Shown here piece after piece: positions 21,405 to 31,438 of a stretch of DNA of 31,438 bases; the first letter of the stretch is position 1; each line of letters begins with the position of its first letter. The stretch comes from Diplocarpon mali. Its lineage: Eukaryota > Ascomycota > Leotiomycetes > Helotiales > Drepanopezizaceae. The notes beneath the pieces were generated by a model. It was given only the letters and a program-made list of their open reading frames with translations, did no database searches and was not told the DNA's origin. The stretch is from positions 1 through 31,438 of the forward strand of contig JAENRP010000353.1 in the NCBI GenBank assembly GCA_024741835.1. The letters run 5' to 3'. Both the position numbers and the translations under genes were made by a program.

Positions 21405-21710
21405 AAAGTATGCCGAGAGGGCCTCGCTGAGCACTAGGCCGAATGCCCCAAATGGCTCCCTGATGCACGGCCCAGACTGCAGCCCATACAGACAAGCAAG
21501 ATGCTGCTGCGAGGATATGCCCGTGGCTCCAAGTGGTCTGGAAAGCCCAGTGTAGCTCAGATTCTTGATCTGTCGAGACTCGGAGGAGAGTTTGGCCAAT
21601 GGGCTAATGGCCCAAGCCAACAACAATGCCAATGTGCGAAGAAACGCCAAGTGATACGACCGGTGCGCGCCAGGATGAGGAGTTGACAAGTGAGCTCGGG
21701 AGGTACCCAG

Positions 21711-21788
21711 CATTGTCCAGCGTCGTTCAGTATCATCCAGCATCGTCCAGCATCGTCAGCATCGTCCAGCATCGTCCAGCATTGTCCC
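21711..21788. repeat. 10-bp minisatellite, unit catcgtccag
   Basis: Eight consecutive units: cattgtccag, cgtcgttcag, tatcatccag, catcgtccag, a 9-bp copy catcgtcag, catcgtccag twice, and a partial cattgtccc. Outer copies differ by one to three substitutions; inner copies are identical, as expected if the array grows from the centre. On the minus strand several frames through it stay open only because of the repeat. Confidence 0.95.
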
Positions 21789-23110
21789 CTTCAGCTTGGG
21801 ACGAGAGACTTGGCTACTCGAACCAGGTCGCGACCGCGTTTGGCGTGGGTGATGAAATGGCTCGTGGAAGGACTTGGCCGGAGATTTTGATACTTGCTAA
21901 TGCTCTCGGCGTCTGAGGAGGCCGTAGCGTCTCCTGTTACCGTGCTGCCTCCATCCCCCCTCGCACGACCATACCCGTTGACTCGCCCAAACAGACCAAC
22001 CCAGACGCCTTCGAGATGCAGCAGTGCAATACCTTACCTGTAGCTCCCTTACCCTTCAATCAAACATCAATCGATGCTCGCCCAGTCTACACATACCTCA
22101 TGGGAATCCGGGTCAAGAGTCTTGGTTGCCATGCACCGGTTTGGCCAACGCTTCGAGAAACTTGGCGATATTGCCCAAAACACCCCTCAGGACCACGGGT
22201 CCAGGAGTAAGATATCTCGGCAATCGCCATCTCTCCCCGCCTCGAATGCTTGGTACGCCGCCCTGCATGCCGGCCTACCAACGCCTAAATGCTCCACGGC
22301 GAGCAATTGCTTGGGTTGCTTGGTGAAGCTTCGGTTCATTCAAGCTTCACTTGGTTCAATTGCGTTGCCACTTGGCGCAAATGACACGTGAGGGGCATGT
22401 GAGACCGCCACACGCTAAGAAGGTGGTCGCGATCAGGAACCTTTCCAGACGCTGTTTCGAACGTCAGCCGAGTTATTCATGGAATCAACCGAGCGCTGCG
22501 AAGCTCGGGAAACAACGAAACCCTTCACCCATCAGTCTGCGGGCTTGCAAGCAACACCCAGCCGCTGGATTGTTCTTGGAGCCGCAGATCGCCCATCTCA
22601 GATGGTGACGAGGATTGTGGCTGACGATGGAGCACCGCGTTCTTGTTTGTTGGTCGCCTTCATGGGCGCCCAGAGTGTAAAAACGCCAAAACACTGGAGC
22701 GAGTTTATCCGTCCGACCAATAGGCCGGAGGAAGAATCAGGGAGATAGAAACAAGATGAGAAAAGTTGAGAAGCTAGCATCCCTTCCCACGACACTGATA
22801 CTGATACGGGAAACACCTGCAGGCGGGACGATCAGGTAAAGCAATCCCAAGAAAAGACACAACGAGCTCACAACCATGATATTCAAAGCTCACCGCATCA
22901 TCGAGAACGTTCACGATACGTCTCTGATTCGCTGGACTCGTTCGGTTAGGATCTTCGGAGGCAGTCTGTAGATGGTCCAATACTCAGGACATTCCTATAG
23001 TAAGTATTCGGGACAGCTTCAACGTGGGCAGTTCCTTACACGTGCTTTCTTTGGACGTAGACTCTTCGATAGAGCCACCTAGCCACAAGAGCGTGCATTT
23101 CCTCTCTCCG

Positions 23111-24047
23111 CTATGCGACCCGGACGGCCTTGGCCCCAGATGCCGGGGTAGCACCAACGGCTGGGTGATATATTAGAAACCATTTGGAGACTCCAGATCC
23201 TAACTCACCATGCCCTTCTCCCAGGATTTTCTCCCACTTGGCCCCGTTCTGCTCCCAAACGAGCCCTGTCCCAACCCTCTTATTAGTGCCAAATCGTGCC
23301 AAATACTTCGCCATAAGCTCGGCCTCTCCACGGAGCATATTCAGCTCACGTTCGATGATGAACAGCTCCGGTGGGAGCCTGTCTCTCGGCGCAAAAGCAA
23401 TACTAAGTAGTGGGTCTCCTGGATTTGTTCCAGAGGTTTAGTATGTATAGCCCGAAGCAGAGAGTGTTTTTCTCTTGGAAATTGGGCGGAGAATCCTCAA
23501 ATTTGATTGCCAGTTTTCCCGGATAGATATATTCTAATTGCTAGGGGGTTAGTAGGCTACGGCATCTGCTCCCCTCCCTTTGAGGCTCTTAACTTACCTC
23601 AGCGCACAGAAAATGCGAGGTTTGCCCCTGCACTGAAGCCTCCGATAGCAGCTTTCTTATCGAATGGCAAAATCCCACCCTCCCGCATCTCCTTGGAGAT
23701 CTCCGTCACCGGCTGGATAGCGGCTATGAAGGGGTGTTTAGGTGATTTGGGATGGTCGACTGCGATCTGGGAGACCTTGTTCTTGGTCGAGAATTCGGAG
23801 CAGAACCTGTCGTTCGCAATTGGGCTCATGATAGCGAATCCTCTGCCATGGATGTCGATACAGAGAGGGGGCTGTGCATCTTCGCTGTTTCAAGGTTTCG
23901 GAACGAAGGCTCGATTCTTTAAGGTTGGCTAGCTTCGATTGACCTTGATAGCTTTAATTAAGGTGGGCAGAATCGACTTGACGCCAATACCCGGTAGGTT
24001 CATCACTCGAAAGGTTTTCGCGGCAATGAACTTGAAGTCATGGTTCT
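23111..24047 (-). pseudogene. Pseudogene of an HSL-type alpha/beta hydrolase
   Basis: Remains of a lipase/esterase of the hormone-sensitive-lipase (abhydrolase_3) family. In reading order: FRVMNLPGIGVKSILPTLIK (from 24047), then in-frame stops at two places, then CIDIHGRGFAIMSP, a damaged HGGGF oxyanion motif (Gly to Arg). It continues NDRFCSEFSTKN, VDHPKSPKHPF and IGGFSAGANLAFS, the intact GxSxG nucleophile elbow, followed by a TGA. A frameshift separates YPGKLAIKFEDSPPNF from NPGDPLLSIAFAPRDRLPPE and the helix EAELMAKYLARFG. A last canonical intron (gtgagt...cccag) leads to GEGHAVGATPASGAKAVRVA with the probable catalytic His and a stop at 23111. The stops, the frameshift and the missing loop between the two halves make it inactive. 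The 5' end is not found; it may extend right of 24047. Confidence 0.82.
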
Positions 24048-24821
24048 GGATGGACTATCGCAGACGTGTCAAAAGGCCTGGTGGGACGTAAACCCTTGGA
24101 GGGCTCGAAGAACTACCCAATGCTGGCAGAGTTTATACGCGGGACGTTTAATGATGGGGTAAGTACGAAGCAACGGCAGATTATCAAGGGCTGAGCTCAT
24201 GTTATGTGTAAGTATGTATATATATATATATATATATATATAAACTCATGTATACTTGTATATACCTATTTATACTTACATATATATTAACATGCTGCCC
24301 CACCTTGATAAGTACCTGTGTAGTAGCTGTTGGATGCTATCGGTATTCCGTCATAAGGATAAAGTTTCAATCGCGCCAGTTGCTCTACCGAATTCACTCT
24401 CCAGACTCACCTGTTTGTGCGAGTCTGATTGCTGGTTGGCGGCTAGTAAGCAGTATTCCTCTGGATCATTCAGCACCTGGGAGTTTGTTTATTTTGCTAT
24501 GACGGAGGGAAGCTCGTCCATCCTTGCTCTCTGGGCACGTGGACAATCCGTTGTGATTGGATCAGTCAATGCGGGGTCGGGTATGCATGTGCGAAGTATC
24601 TCGATGAAACATCAGATTGACAACTCCAATTGAGAGGATTTGGATTCGTCATGGCCCGATCCCCATAACGCTGCTGCCGGTTAAACGATACTCGTCCAAG
24701 GCGTTGTCTGGATTTGAGATGACCTCTCGTCATTCTAAGAGAGAGAATTGTTCCTTCTTTCTGATGAACCTGATTACATCTTTCAATCATCATAAACCCC
24801 GAGAAAAGCAATTAACTCATC
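24048..24821. other. Intergenic region with (TA)n
   Basis: Possible lost 5' exons of the hydrolase pseudogene (left part), the (TA)13 tract, an AT-rich stretch to about 24300, and the promoter of the S33 peptidase gene on the right. Short frames on both strands have no recognisable domain. Confidence 0.5.
24217..24242. repeat. (TA)13 microsatellite
   Basis: Thirteen uninterrupted TA units between the hydrolase pseudogene and the S33 peptidase gene, embedded in AT-rich sequence. Confidence 0.95.
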
Positions 24822-27173
24822 ATGGATTCGCAGGCTCTCCAGGCCATTCACCTCAAAGAGAAACCGGGTGTCCCCGGTCATGACCTCAAACCAAGTCACG
24901 GGTCCTGTATACGCACGGCATGTCACAGACGCCAGGATGCGAAGAATATTATTGTCATTGCCGTAGGACTACTTATTTGGTGGTCCTGCGGCATAATTCC
25001 CACCGTATTTGAGGGTCACGGGCGTAACCTTGCCACGACCGGTGGAAGTGGAAGAAGCGGAGACAAACACACGAGTTTTGATACAGTTAGTTCCCCTCAC
25101 CACGAACGTGATATGGAGAGCTCACGTATAACTAGATTGAACCAAGTGAAAAGCTAGAATGGCACTCATGCTTTGAAGACAAGTACTGTTCTAGACTCAC
25201 AGTACCAATGGATTACAACCGCCCACTGAACGCTTCGTCAAATAACCCAAAGGTGCATATTGCACTACTCTTAGTGCCAGGTAAGCACAAGGGATCTAGA
25301 AAGGCATCTACTTCGCCTCTGATTCTCAACCCTGGGGGGCCAGGAGGGCCGGGTGCGGCGTTCGCGTCAGTAGCGGGACCTCTGCTGCAAAAAGTGGTGG
25401 GAGAGGAACAAGATATCATCGGCTTCGACCCTCGAGGTGTTGGCGCCACGTCACCGCGAGCAGATTGCTTCTCCTACCCACTGGCAGGCCCAGATCATGA
25501 TGATTCGGTAGGTAACGGTGAGGATTATATTCGCGGTAACTTCCACCGCATGTTGTGGGCAATGGCAGGGTCAGGAATCGGAAACGTCAATTCGAGTGTC
25601 GACTCTTTAGAGAAGCTTGATCTCAGAGCGAGGACAGTGGCAAAGCTATGTGGCGAGAAGGATGCTGTCTATGGGAGCGATAGCATTCTGAAATATTCCC
25701 ATACACCAAGTGTTGCAAGAGATATGCTTAGCATAGTTGATGCCTGGGATGGGTGGAGAGAGAGGATCGGCGATTCTGACGTTGAGGACGAGGAGGTCGA
25801 GGGAGCCACCACTGAGAGTGCAGTCAGCATCAACACAAAGGGGAAGCTTGTATACTGGGGTTTCAGCTACGGGGTCCGTTATCTTCTCAACTCACTACAC
25901 TACTGCTGACCAGGACACTCTAGACACTTCTCGGAGCAACTTTTGCGGCTATGTTTCCCGATCGAGTCGGTCGAGTTATTCTCGGTAAGTTTCTCCAACC
26001 CAGCTTCCACAAGAAGACGGCTGATATGTATGAAGATGGCGTGGTTGATGCTGATCATTACGTGTCACCCGTCTGGCGTGGTAGTATTGGAGACGCGGAT
26101 AAAATCTCCAACTCTTTCCCATACTACTGTCACAAAGCGAAAGAGACGTGCGCGCTCTATCGTGCTGGAGACCAAGTAGTGGACATCGAAAACAGATTTC
26201 GGGATATACTAACTAGAATAGAAAGGACCCCCGTGACTACAGTTCATCCAGTTTCGAAACAACCAGTCATCATAACTCTCAGCCAACTTCGTATGATCCT
26301 GTTCGGAGTGCTTTACAGTCCGAATGTAGGATTCATGGGCGTCGCGTCTATCTTTGATCAACTGGATCGTGGAAATGATGATGTTCTTGCTCAGATCTTC
26401 CCTCTCCCCGAACCTGAGCCATTCTGTGCAGCAAATATACCAGCCGAAGTCTTTCCAAATGAGGCACAGATTGCTATCATGTGTAGCGACAAACGATATC
26501 CCGTAAGAGTCAAACCGCTGCGCTAAATGATCTCTCTAATCCTTTTGTATAGTTCAATGATACCCTTCCAGAGCTTCAAAACATATACGAGAAAATGGCA
26601 AAAGAATCCTCGTGGGCTGATGTCTGGATGACTGTGATGATAGGCTGCAATGCCTACCCCGTGAAAGCAGTCGACCCACCAATGCGTTGGGACGACCATC
26701 TCTCGCACAAAGCAGATCCAATCAAAACGGCATTTCCACTGCTCTTCATCAGCAATACTGCGGACCCTGTCACCCCATTGGCAGCTGGCGTCAAGATGGC
26801 ACGCAAATTCGTTGACGCTGGTCTGATTGAGCAGCACTCGATGGGCCACTGTAGTCTCGCAGCAGTGTCAAAATGCACTATTGGAAAGGTACGGGATTAT
26901 TTGGCGCGTGGAAAACTACCGCCACACCCTGTCAAAGGTGGTAAAGGCAGAGAGTTAGTCGACGGGAAATGGGATGAGTGTGATGCTGACGAGTGGCCTT
27001 TCCACCCTTTCGTAGGGAATATTACTGTGGCGGAATATGGGACCAAATCAGCGATAGAAGCGCAGAGTATGGATGCAATGAAAGGCGTGCAGGATATCTT
27101 TAGTAAGATGAAGGCTTGGGGCCAGGGACTTACTCTTAATTTTGATTCGATCGTGCTGAAGCCAGAGCACTGA
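24822..27173 (+). CDS. Membrane-anchored S33-family peptidase / TAP-like alpha/beta hydrolase
   Basis: Five exons, 24822-25085, 25136-25873, 25924-25984, 26036-26502 and 26553-27173, give 716 aa with all phases closing. Related to tripeptidyl/proline aminopeptidases with an alpha/beta-hydrolase core and a C-terminal TAP-like domain. Residues 42-63 (IIVIAVGLLIWWSCGIIPTV) form a single membrane anchor after a short basic/polar N-terminus, suggesting a type II membrane protein. Then KLEWHSCFEDKYCSRLTVPM and DYNRPL, the usual family entry. The oxyanion region is ILNPGGPGGPGAA, followed by DIIGFDPRGVGATSPR. The nucleophile elbow is GFSYG (Ser332); Asp581 is in SNTADPVTPL and His609 in SMGHCSLA, completing a catalytic triad. 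The third exon (61 nt) encodes TLLGATFAAMFPDRVGRVIL. The substrate and membrane cannot be read from sequence. The start is supported by the only Met ahead of the anchor. Confidence 0.93.
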
Positions 27174-28495
27174 AAGATACGACCTGCTCTCCAAGACACG
27201 AAGCGGCAGCATTGTGTAATATAGAACAGACCCATGGGGGCACATGCTCAGATGTTAATCGACGCTGGGTTCGGCAAGCGAATGCCATGATGGTCTGTAT
27301 CTAAATGGATCGCTAGTCCTATACAATTCTATATCAAATCAACCAACAGTTACTGCACTATACCGATAGCTGAAATTTCTCATTTGAGGAATTTCAAGCT
27401 TTGTAGTGAAGCACAAATCATTCCACCAGGACAAGAAACACCTGGCTATATTCACGGGCTACGATGAGTGGGTCTCTAGTGGCAGCGTCTGTTCTACTCT
27501 TACTATTTCCCAGCACCGATCATCTCGATTAAACATCTGATCCCGCCGGGCTCTCGGCTCGCTCTGCTGGCGGTGTCGGCGGCCACTAATCCATGTTCTT
27601 GCGTCGCTGGACTCTAGGAGGGCAGAGCAGTTTCTGGGGGAGAAGCTGGACTCGCCTGTGCAAGGAAACTCGACTCTCGCTCTGGGACACCCTGCTTGTG
27701 CGGACACCAACACTTTCCAAGTAAATGCTGGGCTGATCCCGAACCACGGGACCGGCATGACGATTCTCGGCGCTTCGTTACAGCGCTGATTGTGCTCCTC
27801 CCAGTCCTCGTACTGCTGCCTCGCTTCTTACCGATAATCCCACCTCCGCCGGTCACGAAATAGCTGGCGCAGAGCCTGGGTCTAATGTGTGGAGTCAGTC
27901 CGGCGAAGGAGGTGCATGAGACGGTGGAAGAGGTGTCGGCTGGAAAGAATGAGGTGAAAGGGAAGATGTGGAGGTGGGGGTGCTCTGGAGGGGGGACCGG
28001 GATTTGATATTGAGTGAGGAGAGATGAATTTCTGAAGTCATGTCAAACATGACAGTGGGTGGAAAGTTAATTTTTCTCCACGAACAATTTCTGGATGGAG
28101 TTTTAAGAATAAAGTCGGGTCTAGGTCAAGCTCTGCTGAAGATATATGGTTCTGGTGATGAGCGCGGTATATCATGATTGAAGATCTTCACGTCCTAGAC
28201 ATTCAATTGACGTCAAAAAGCGGATGGATTGTCATCTTCCCCACTAAACTATTTTCACGTGCTGACGCGAGTTTTCGCGGGCGCATCTCGACTTTTTGCG
28301 CCACTGTTCGCCATTAACCTTAACAGCCATCTTCTCCAATGCCTATCACCTCACCTCAAAAACATCCACGCCTATTTCCCGGTTGCTGCTTACCCGTCAA
28401 TCGGCACCTCATCCCTACGTATCAACATCTGAACAAAGATTTCACCCCACCTCAGCGCTGCAGCCCTCTCAAGACAATTACACGGACTAGCAAAA
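27174..28495. other. Intergenic region with a doubtful small-gene candidate
   Basis: Between the S33 gene and the DUF4211 gene. On the plus strand an ATG at 27464 gives MSGSLVAASVLLLLFPSTDH, which looks like a signal peptide but stops after 22 codons. In another frame 27618-27863 is open and reads GTPCLCGHQHFPSKCWADPE followed by a hydrophobic stretch FVTALIVLLPVLVLLPRFLP and a stop. A 36-codon frame from 27884 (MCGVSPAKEVHETVEEVSAG) follows. No intron set joining these was found, and GC-rich DNA gives long open frames by chance. 28020-28495 is probably the promoter of the DUF4211 gene. Confidence 0.4.
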
Positions 28496-31061
28496 ATGCC
28501 CAATAACATCGCGCGTAAAGCTCGCCGCAAGCAGCAGACTCGTCTCACGTTCGAATCGCTCGGTAGCTCCTCGCCAGCTGGCTCAAACAGGACCCCCGCG
28601 AAAGTACGGTACGAAATCAAGGGTGGCAAGAGTAAAGTACCTCGTCACGTTGAGGATGATAGCGAGGACGAGCTCTTGGGGTCGAGTGCGCTGGCGAAAG
28701 CTATGGGGAAGAAGAACATGGCGAAGAAGTTGTTTAAACCTTTCCCCACGCCTGCGAAGAGCTCACAGGCGAGGCCTGTCTCGGCTGGTAAGTCCTAGGT
28801 TGCGACGTCGTTGATTTGCATATACATATGAACTCGACTTCGCTTATCTTCAGTATATCGCCTGCATGTTCTAATCTGGTTTTTTAGAAACCACGCAAGA
28901 CTCTGACGACTCCGACGACTCCGACGAAAGCATTATCAGATCTACGCAAAGCATTAGAGGGTCTGGCTTTTTAGGCCCTCACAAGAAGAAGCAGAAGAGC
29001 GCGGCACGTATTGATGGTGCTGTAGATTCTTCAGATGGGTCTGTGGTAGAAGACAACACTTTCACCCGAAAAAGCAGGGCCGCGAATAAAAAACCTGCCT
29101 TCATTGAGTTGTCGGATAGTGAACCAAAGACCTACACTCCAATGTCGACACGATCGCGAGCGCAAAACAATGCCGAGCCTTCGAATAGCGATCGGGCATC
29201 GGCTTCAAAGAGAGCTACGAAGATTACGCCCAATAAAACCGCGGCCATAAGAAGAACTTCTGCTAGACTCAAGAAGGCGGCACCACTGTCGGATACGAGT
29301 GAAGATGAGCTGCAGCGTCCGCGATCGGAGTTGAACGGTAGAAAGGAGAAAGTGGCTGTTGTAGCGAAGGGTCTGATAGAACCCGCATTTAAAGGGATAA
29401 ATGACGATGTTATTGACGATCTCTGTGTGTCTTCAACAAAGAGATCACAAGTACCTTTACACAAACCTACAAGCTCCGAATCGGATTCAGATGAAGATGT
29501 CAGATCTTCCCCTCTGAAGGGCCGTCGAGTCAATATTATACAGGATGATGAAGATGATGACGACGGCGGCGAAGGGGAGCCTATGTTATCACCGTTGAAG
29601 CGTGCTAGACAAGCAACAGAATCGGATGATTCGGATGATTCGGATATTATTCTGCCATCCCCATTGAAAAGAAAACGATTTGCGCCCACGCAAGAAGAGG
29701 GAATCGAAAATGAGCAGCTTTCTTCCGCAGACGTCCCTCAAAGACAGAAGGCAAAAGGCAAGGGCAGGGCCCGCCCAGAGACTCCAGGGGACTCAGCAAC
29801 TCCTATCCGCGCCACCAGGCAGCAAAAGACTCGCAGGCACCGTACTGAAAAGGAGAAGCAGATGGAGCTATTGAAACGCCGACGTGCCGGGGAGGACATA
29901 GAGGAATTGACGGAGTCTGAATCAGAAGACGATGGGGAGGATGAGGATTTTCAGAAACTAGATGTGTTTGATGACGACGAGGAAGATGAGGTTCCTGCAA
30001 CGCGAGTACGCAAGCAGACTAAGTCAAGGAGGCAAAGGGGAGACAGCAGTGATGAGCAAGCTGGAGAATCGGATTTCATTGTTGATGACGACGAGGGTCC
30101 TCTTGGAGTCCCTGATTACACTGCTTTGATGCCTCATGAATTCACGCACGCCGCTCACAAGCCTCTGAAAGAACACTTCCGGGACGTGGTGGAGTGGATG
30201 ATCCAGAATAAGCTGAATCCAGGATTCAGATGGGAGGATGAAGTATATACACAAGCCTTCACCAAAGTGTAAGACCTCCGATCTCTTCATCTCGGAACTT
30301 CCAAATAATGACTGACCAATCCAGCGATTTCGAATGCCGCGGGCTCGCGACCAGCAAGTTTGTCTCGACAGCATGGACGGCCGAATTTACGAGAGCTGTG
30401 TTCGCTAGGCCTCTACTCGAAAAAAACGATTTGGCATCCGGAGAGGGGATCGACATACTCGGCGAGGCTAAGTGTGAACCGTGCAATCACAGATCTCACA
30501 ACCCATCCAAGGCTCTGCGATTCTATGGGAAAGCATACGACCCGACCAAGCTGGAAGATATTAGCGACGATGAATCTGACGAGGAGGACGATAAGGAGGA
30601 TTCGGAAAGCGATGAGGGCAGCGTGGACTGTAATGGCCAGAAGCTTGTGAGCCAAAATAAAATCTGGATGTCGGGGAGGTAGGTTTTAGTAGAATTCGGA
30701 CCGAGTTTGTCACTGATCGATTGATGTTAGTGTATGCGCTCAGAATGCAGAACAGGCTCACACGCTGCTGCACTGGAAGTGGCATCTCAATGATTGGGTC
30801 GTCCGAAACTTGGAGAATGAAGGCTATCTGAAACCCCGCAGGTTGGCTGAGCGGGACAAGATGAGTACTAATAAGAGAATGAAGTGAGAGCTACAATCTT
30901 CCAATCTGGCATGGCCTCGCTAATGTGTTCTTAGGCTTGCCAACAGGGTAGTCGACCAATGGGGCGAGGAGGGGAAGATCCAGACGCTCTATCACGATTT
31001 CAAGGCCCAGATCGATACGGCGCGGGAACTGAAGTCGCATTCCCGTGGTGGATGGAAGTGA
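28496..31061 (+). CDS. DUF4211 domain nuclear-type protein
   Basis: Five exons, 28496-28787, 28888-30268, 30325-30678, 30731-30883 and 30935-31061, give 768 aa; phases close throughout. Residues 1-30 carry RKARRKQQTRLTFESLGSSS, a basic stretch with a QTRLTF motif that I recall as typical of the N-terminus of fungal DUF4211 proteins. Residues about 98-500 are Ser/Asp/Glu/Lys-rich and disordered, with basic clusters (PLKRKRF, RQQKTRRHRTEKEKQ) that could act as nuclear localisation signals, alternating with acidic patches (DDEDDDDGGEG). The DUF4211 domain spans about 505-650: DYTALMPHEFTHAAHKPLKE, EWMIQNKLNPGFRWEDEVYT, RGLATSKFVSTAWTAEFTRA and CEPCNH (608-613). The C-terminal part is helical (AHTLLHWKWHLNDWVVRNLE). 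Molecular function of DUF4211 is not known to me; chromatin or nuclear work is inferred from composition. No evidence of truncation. Confidence 0.9.
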
Positions 31062-31438
31062 AGGCTTTCTTGGAAGCCTGGGATTGTCGACAGTCTGAGC
31101 TTCGATTGGTACCTTTGATAGTTGACCATGTGGCCTGGGATCATGTCTTTTTCTTCTTTCTGTGTTTCTGAGGCGTTGATACCCATTGATGTATGTTTGT
31201 TGCTCGGGCGAAGTCGGACGAGGGATAGTCACGGTTAACGATTCAGTTGCCAGTCTCCACCTTTGGGGACGATGGGGCTCCGGTGATGCATATTCCAGAC
31301 AGTCGGGTAACTTTGTGCATAGCAGCCCGCTATTCCATCGGGACACCTGAGGTAACTACTGTTTCGTGTAGCTTTGGGAATATGATGAAGGAAGCGCAAG
31401 TTGATAACGATCGTTCCTTTTTTATATTTTATATATAT
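31062..31438. other. 3' flank of the DUF4211 gene
   Basis: Probable 3' UTR and downstream DNA. The window ends in an AT-rich tract. A 151-codon minus-strand frame (30891-31346) lies mainly antisense to the last exon and was not called. Confidence 0.5.

Larger units (their letters stand above)
21183..23110. other. Intergenic region with a minisatellite
   Basis: Begins with the promoter and leader of the secreted-protein gene. The 10-bp minisatellite at 21711-21788 is listed separately. From 21790 to 23110 only short overlapping frames occur (the longest about 105 codons) and none has a recognisable domain. Confidence 0.5.

Noticed and set aside
21965..21985. 5S rRNA-like start (cacgaccata)
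   Set aside because: The following sequence does not match the conserved 5S internal promoter or stems.
30891..31346. 151-codon minus-strand frame
   Set aside because: Mainly antisense to the last exon of the DUF4211 gene; no protein-like features.

Overview
The window looks like nuclear DNA of a filamentous ascomycete (Pezizomycotina). The evidence is many short introns of about 45-60 nt with GT...CTAAC/CTGAT-like branch points...AG, fungal-specific families (fungal-type Tom22, a DUF4211 protein, an RNase T2 with a fungal C-terminal extension, a TAP-like S33 peptidase), and an AT-rich, degenerate, RIP-like patch at the left edge. The exact taxon cannot be read from the sequence. No phage, plasmid, CRISPR, rRNA or tRNA gene was recognised. 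All gene models were spliced by hand, checking reading phase across every exon junction.

Layout, left to right. (1) 1-1441: AT-rich, gene-poor DNA. (2) 1442-2898 (+): mitochondrial elongation factor Tu, 3 exons, including a 29-nt microexon that carries most of the GTP-binding P-loop. (3) 3608-5302 (-): bestrophin-family anion channel, 7 exons, 448 aa, convergent with EF-Tu. (4) 6244-6801 (-): Tom22, the central receptor of the mitochondrial TOM complex, 3 exons, about 150 aa. (5) about 7430-9080: decayed coding-like DNA with frameshifts and a C10 run. (6) 9999-13881 (+): a 1249-aa protein with an N-terminal ADF-homology (actin-binding) domain, a very long disordered middle and a PH-like C-terminus. 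(7) 14440-16029 (-): secreted RNase T2, 6 exons, 427 aa, with an unusual residue in the second active-site motif. (8) 16030-20328: 4.3 kb without a convincing gene but with several microsatellites. (9) 20329-21182 (-): Ala/Pro-rich secreted protein with dibasic (Kex2-like) sites. (10) 21711-21788: a 10-bp minisatellite. (11) 23111-24047 (-): pseudogene of an HSL-type alpha/beta hydrolase. (12) 24822-27173 (+): membrane-anchored S33/TAP-like serine peptidase, 5 exons, 716 aa. (13) 28496-31061 (+): acidic nuclear-type DUF4211 protein, 5 exons, 768 aa.

Functionally this is a mixed neighbourhood. Two mitochondrial biogenesis genes (EF-Tu for organellar translation, Tom22 for protein import) lie within 6 kb of each other, and there are three secreted or membrane hydrolase-type genes (RNase T2, S33 peptidase, dead lipase). 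The genes are not an operon or an evident biosynthetic cluster; each has its own flanks. The least explained items are the ADF-H/PH-like protein, the Kex2-site-bearing secreted protein and the decayed locus at 7.4-9.1 kb.
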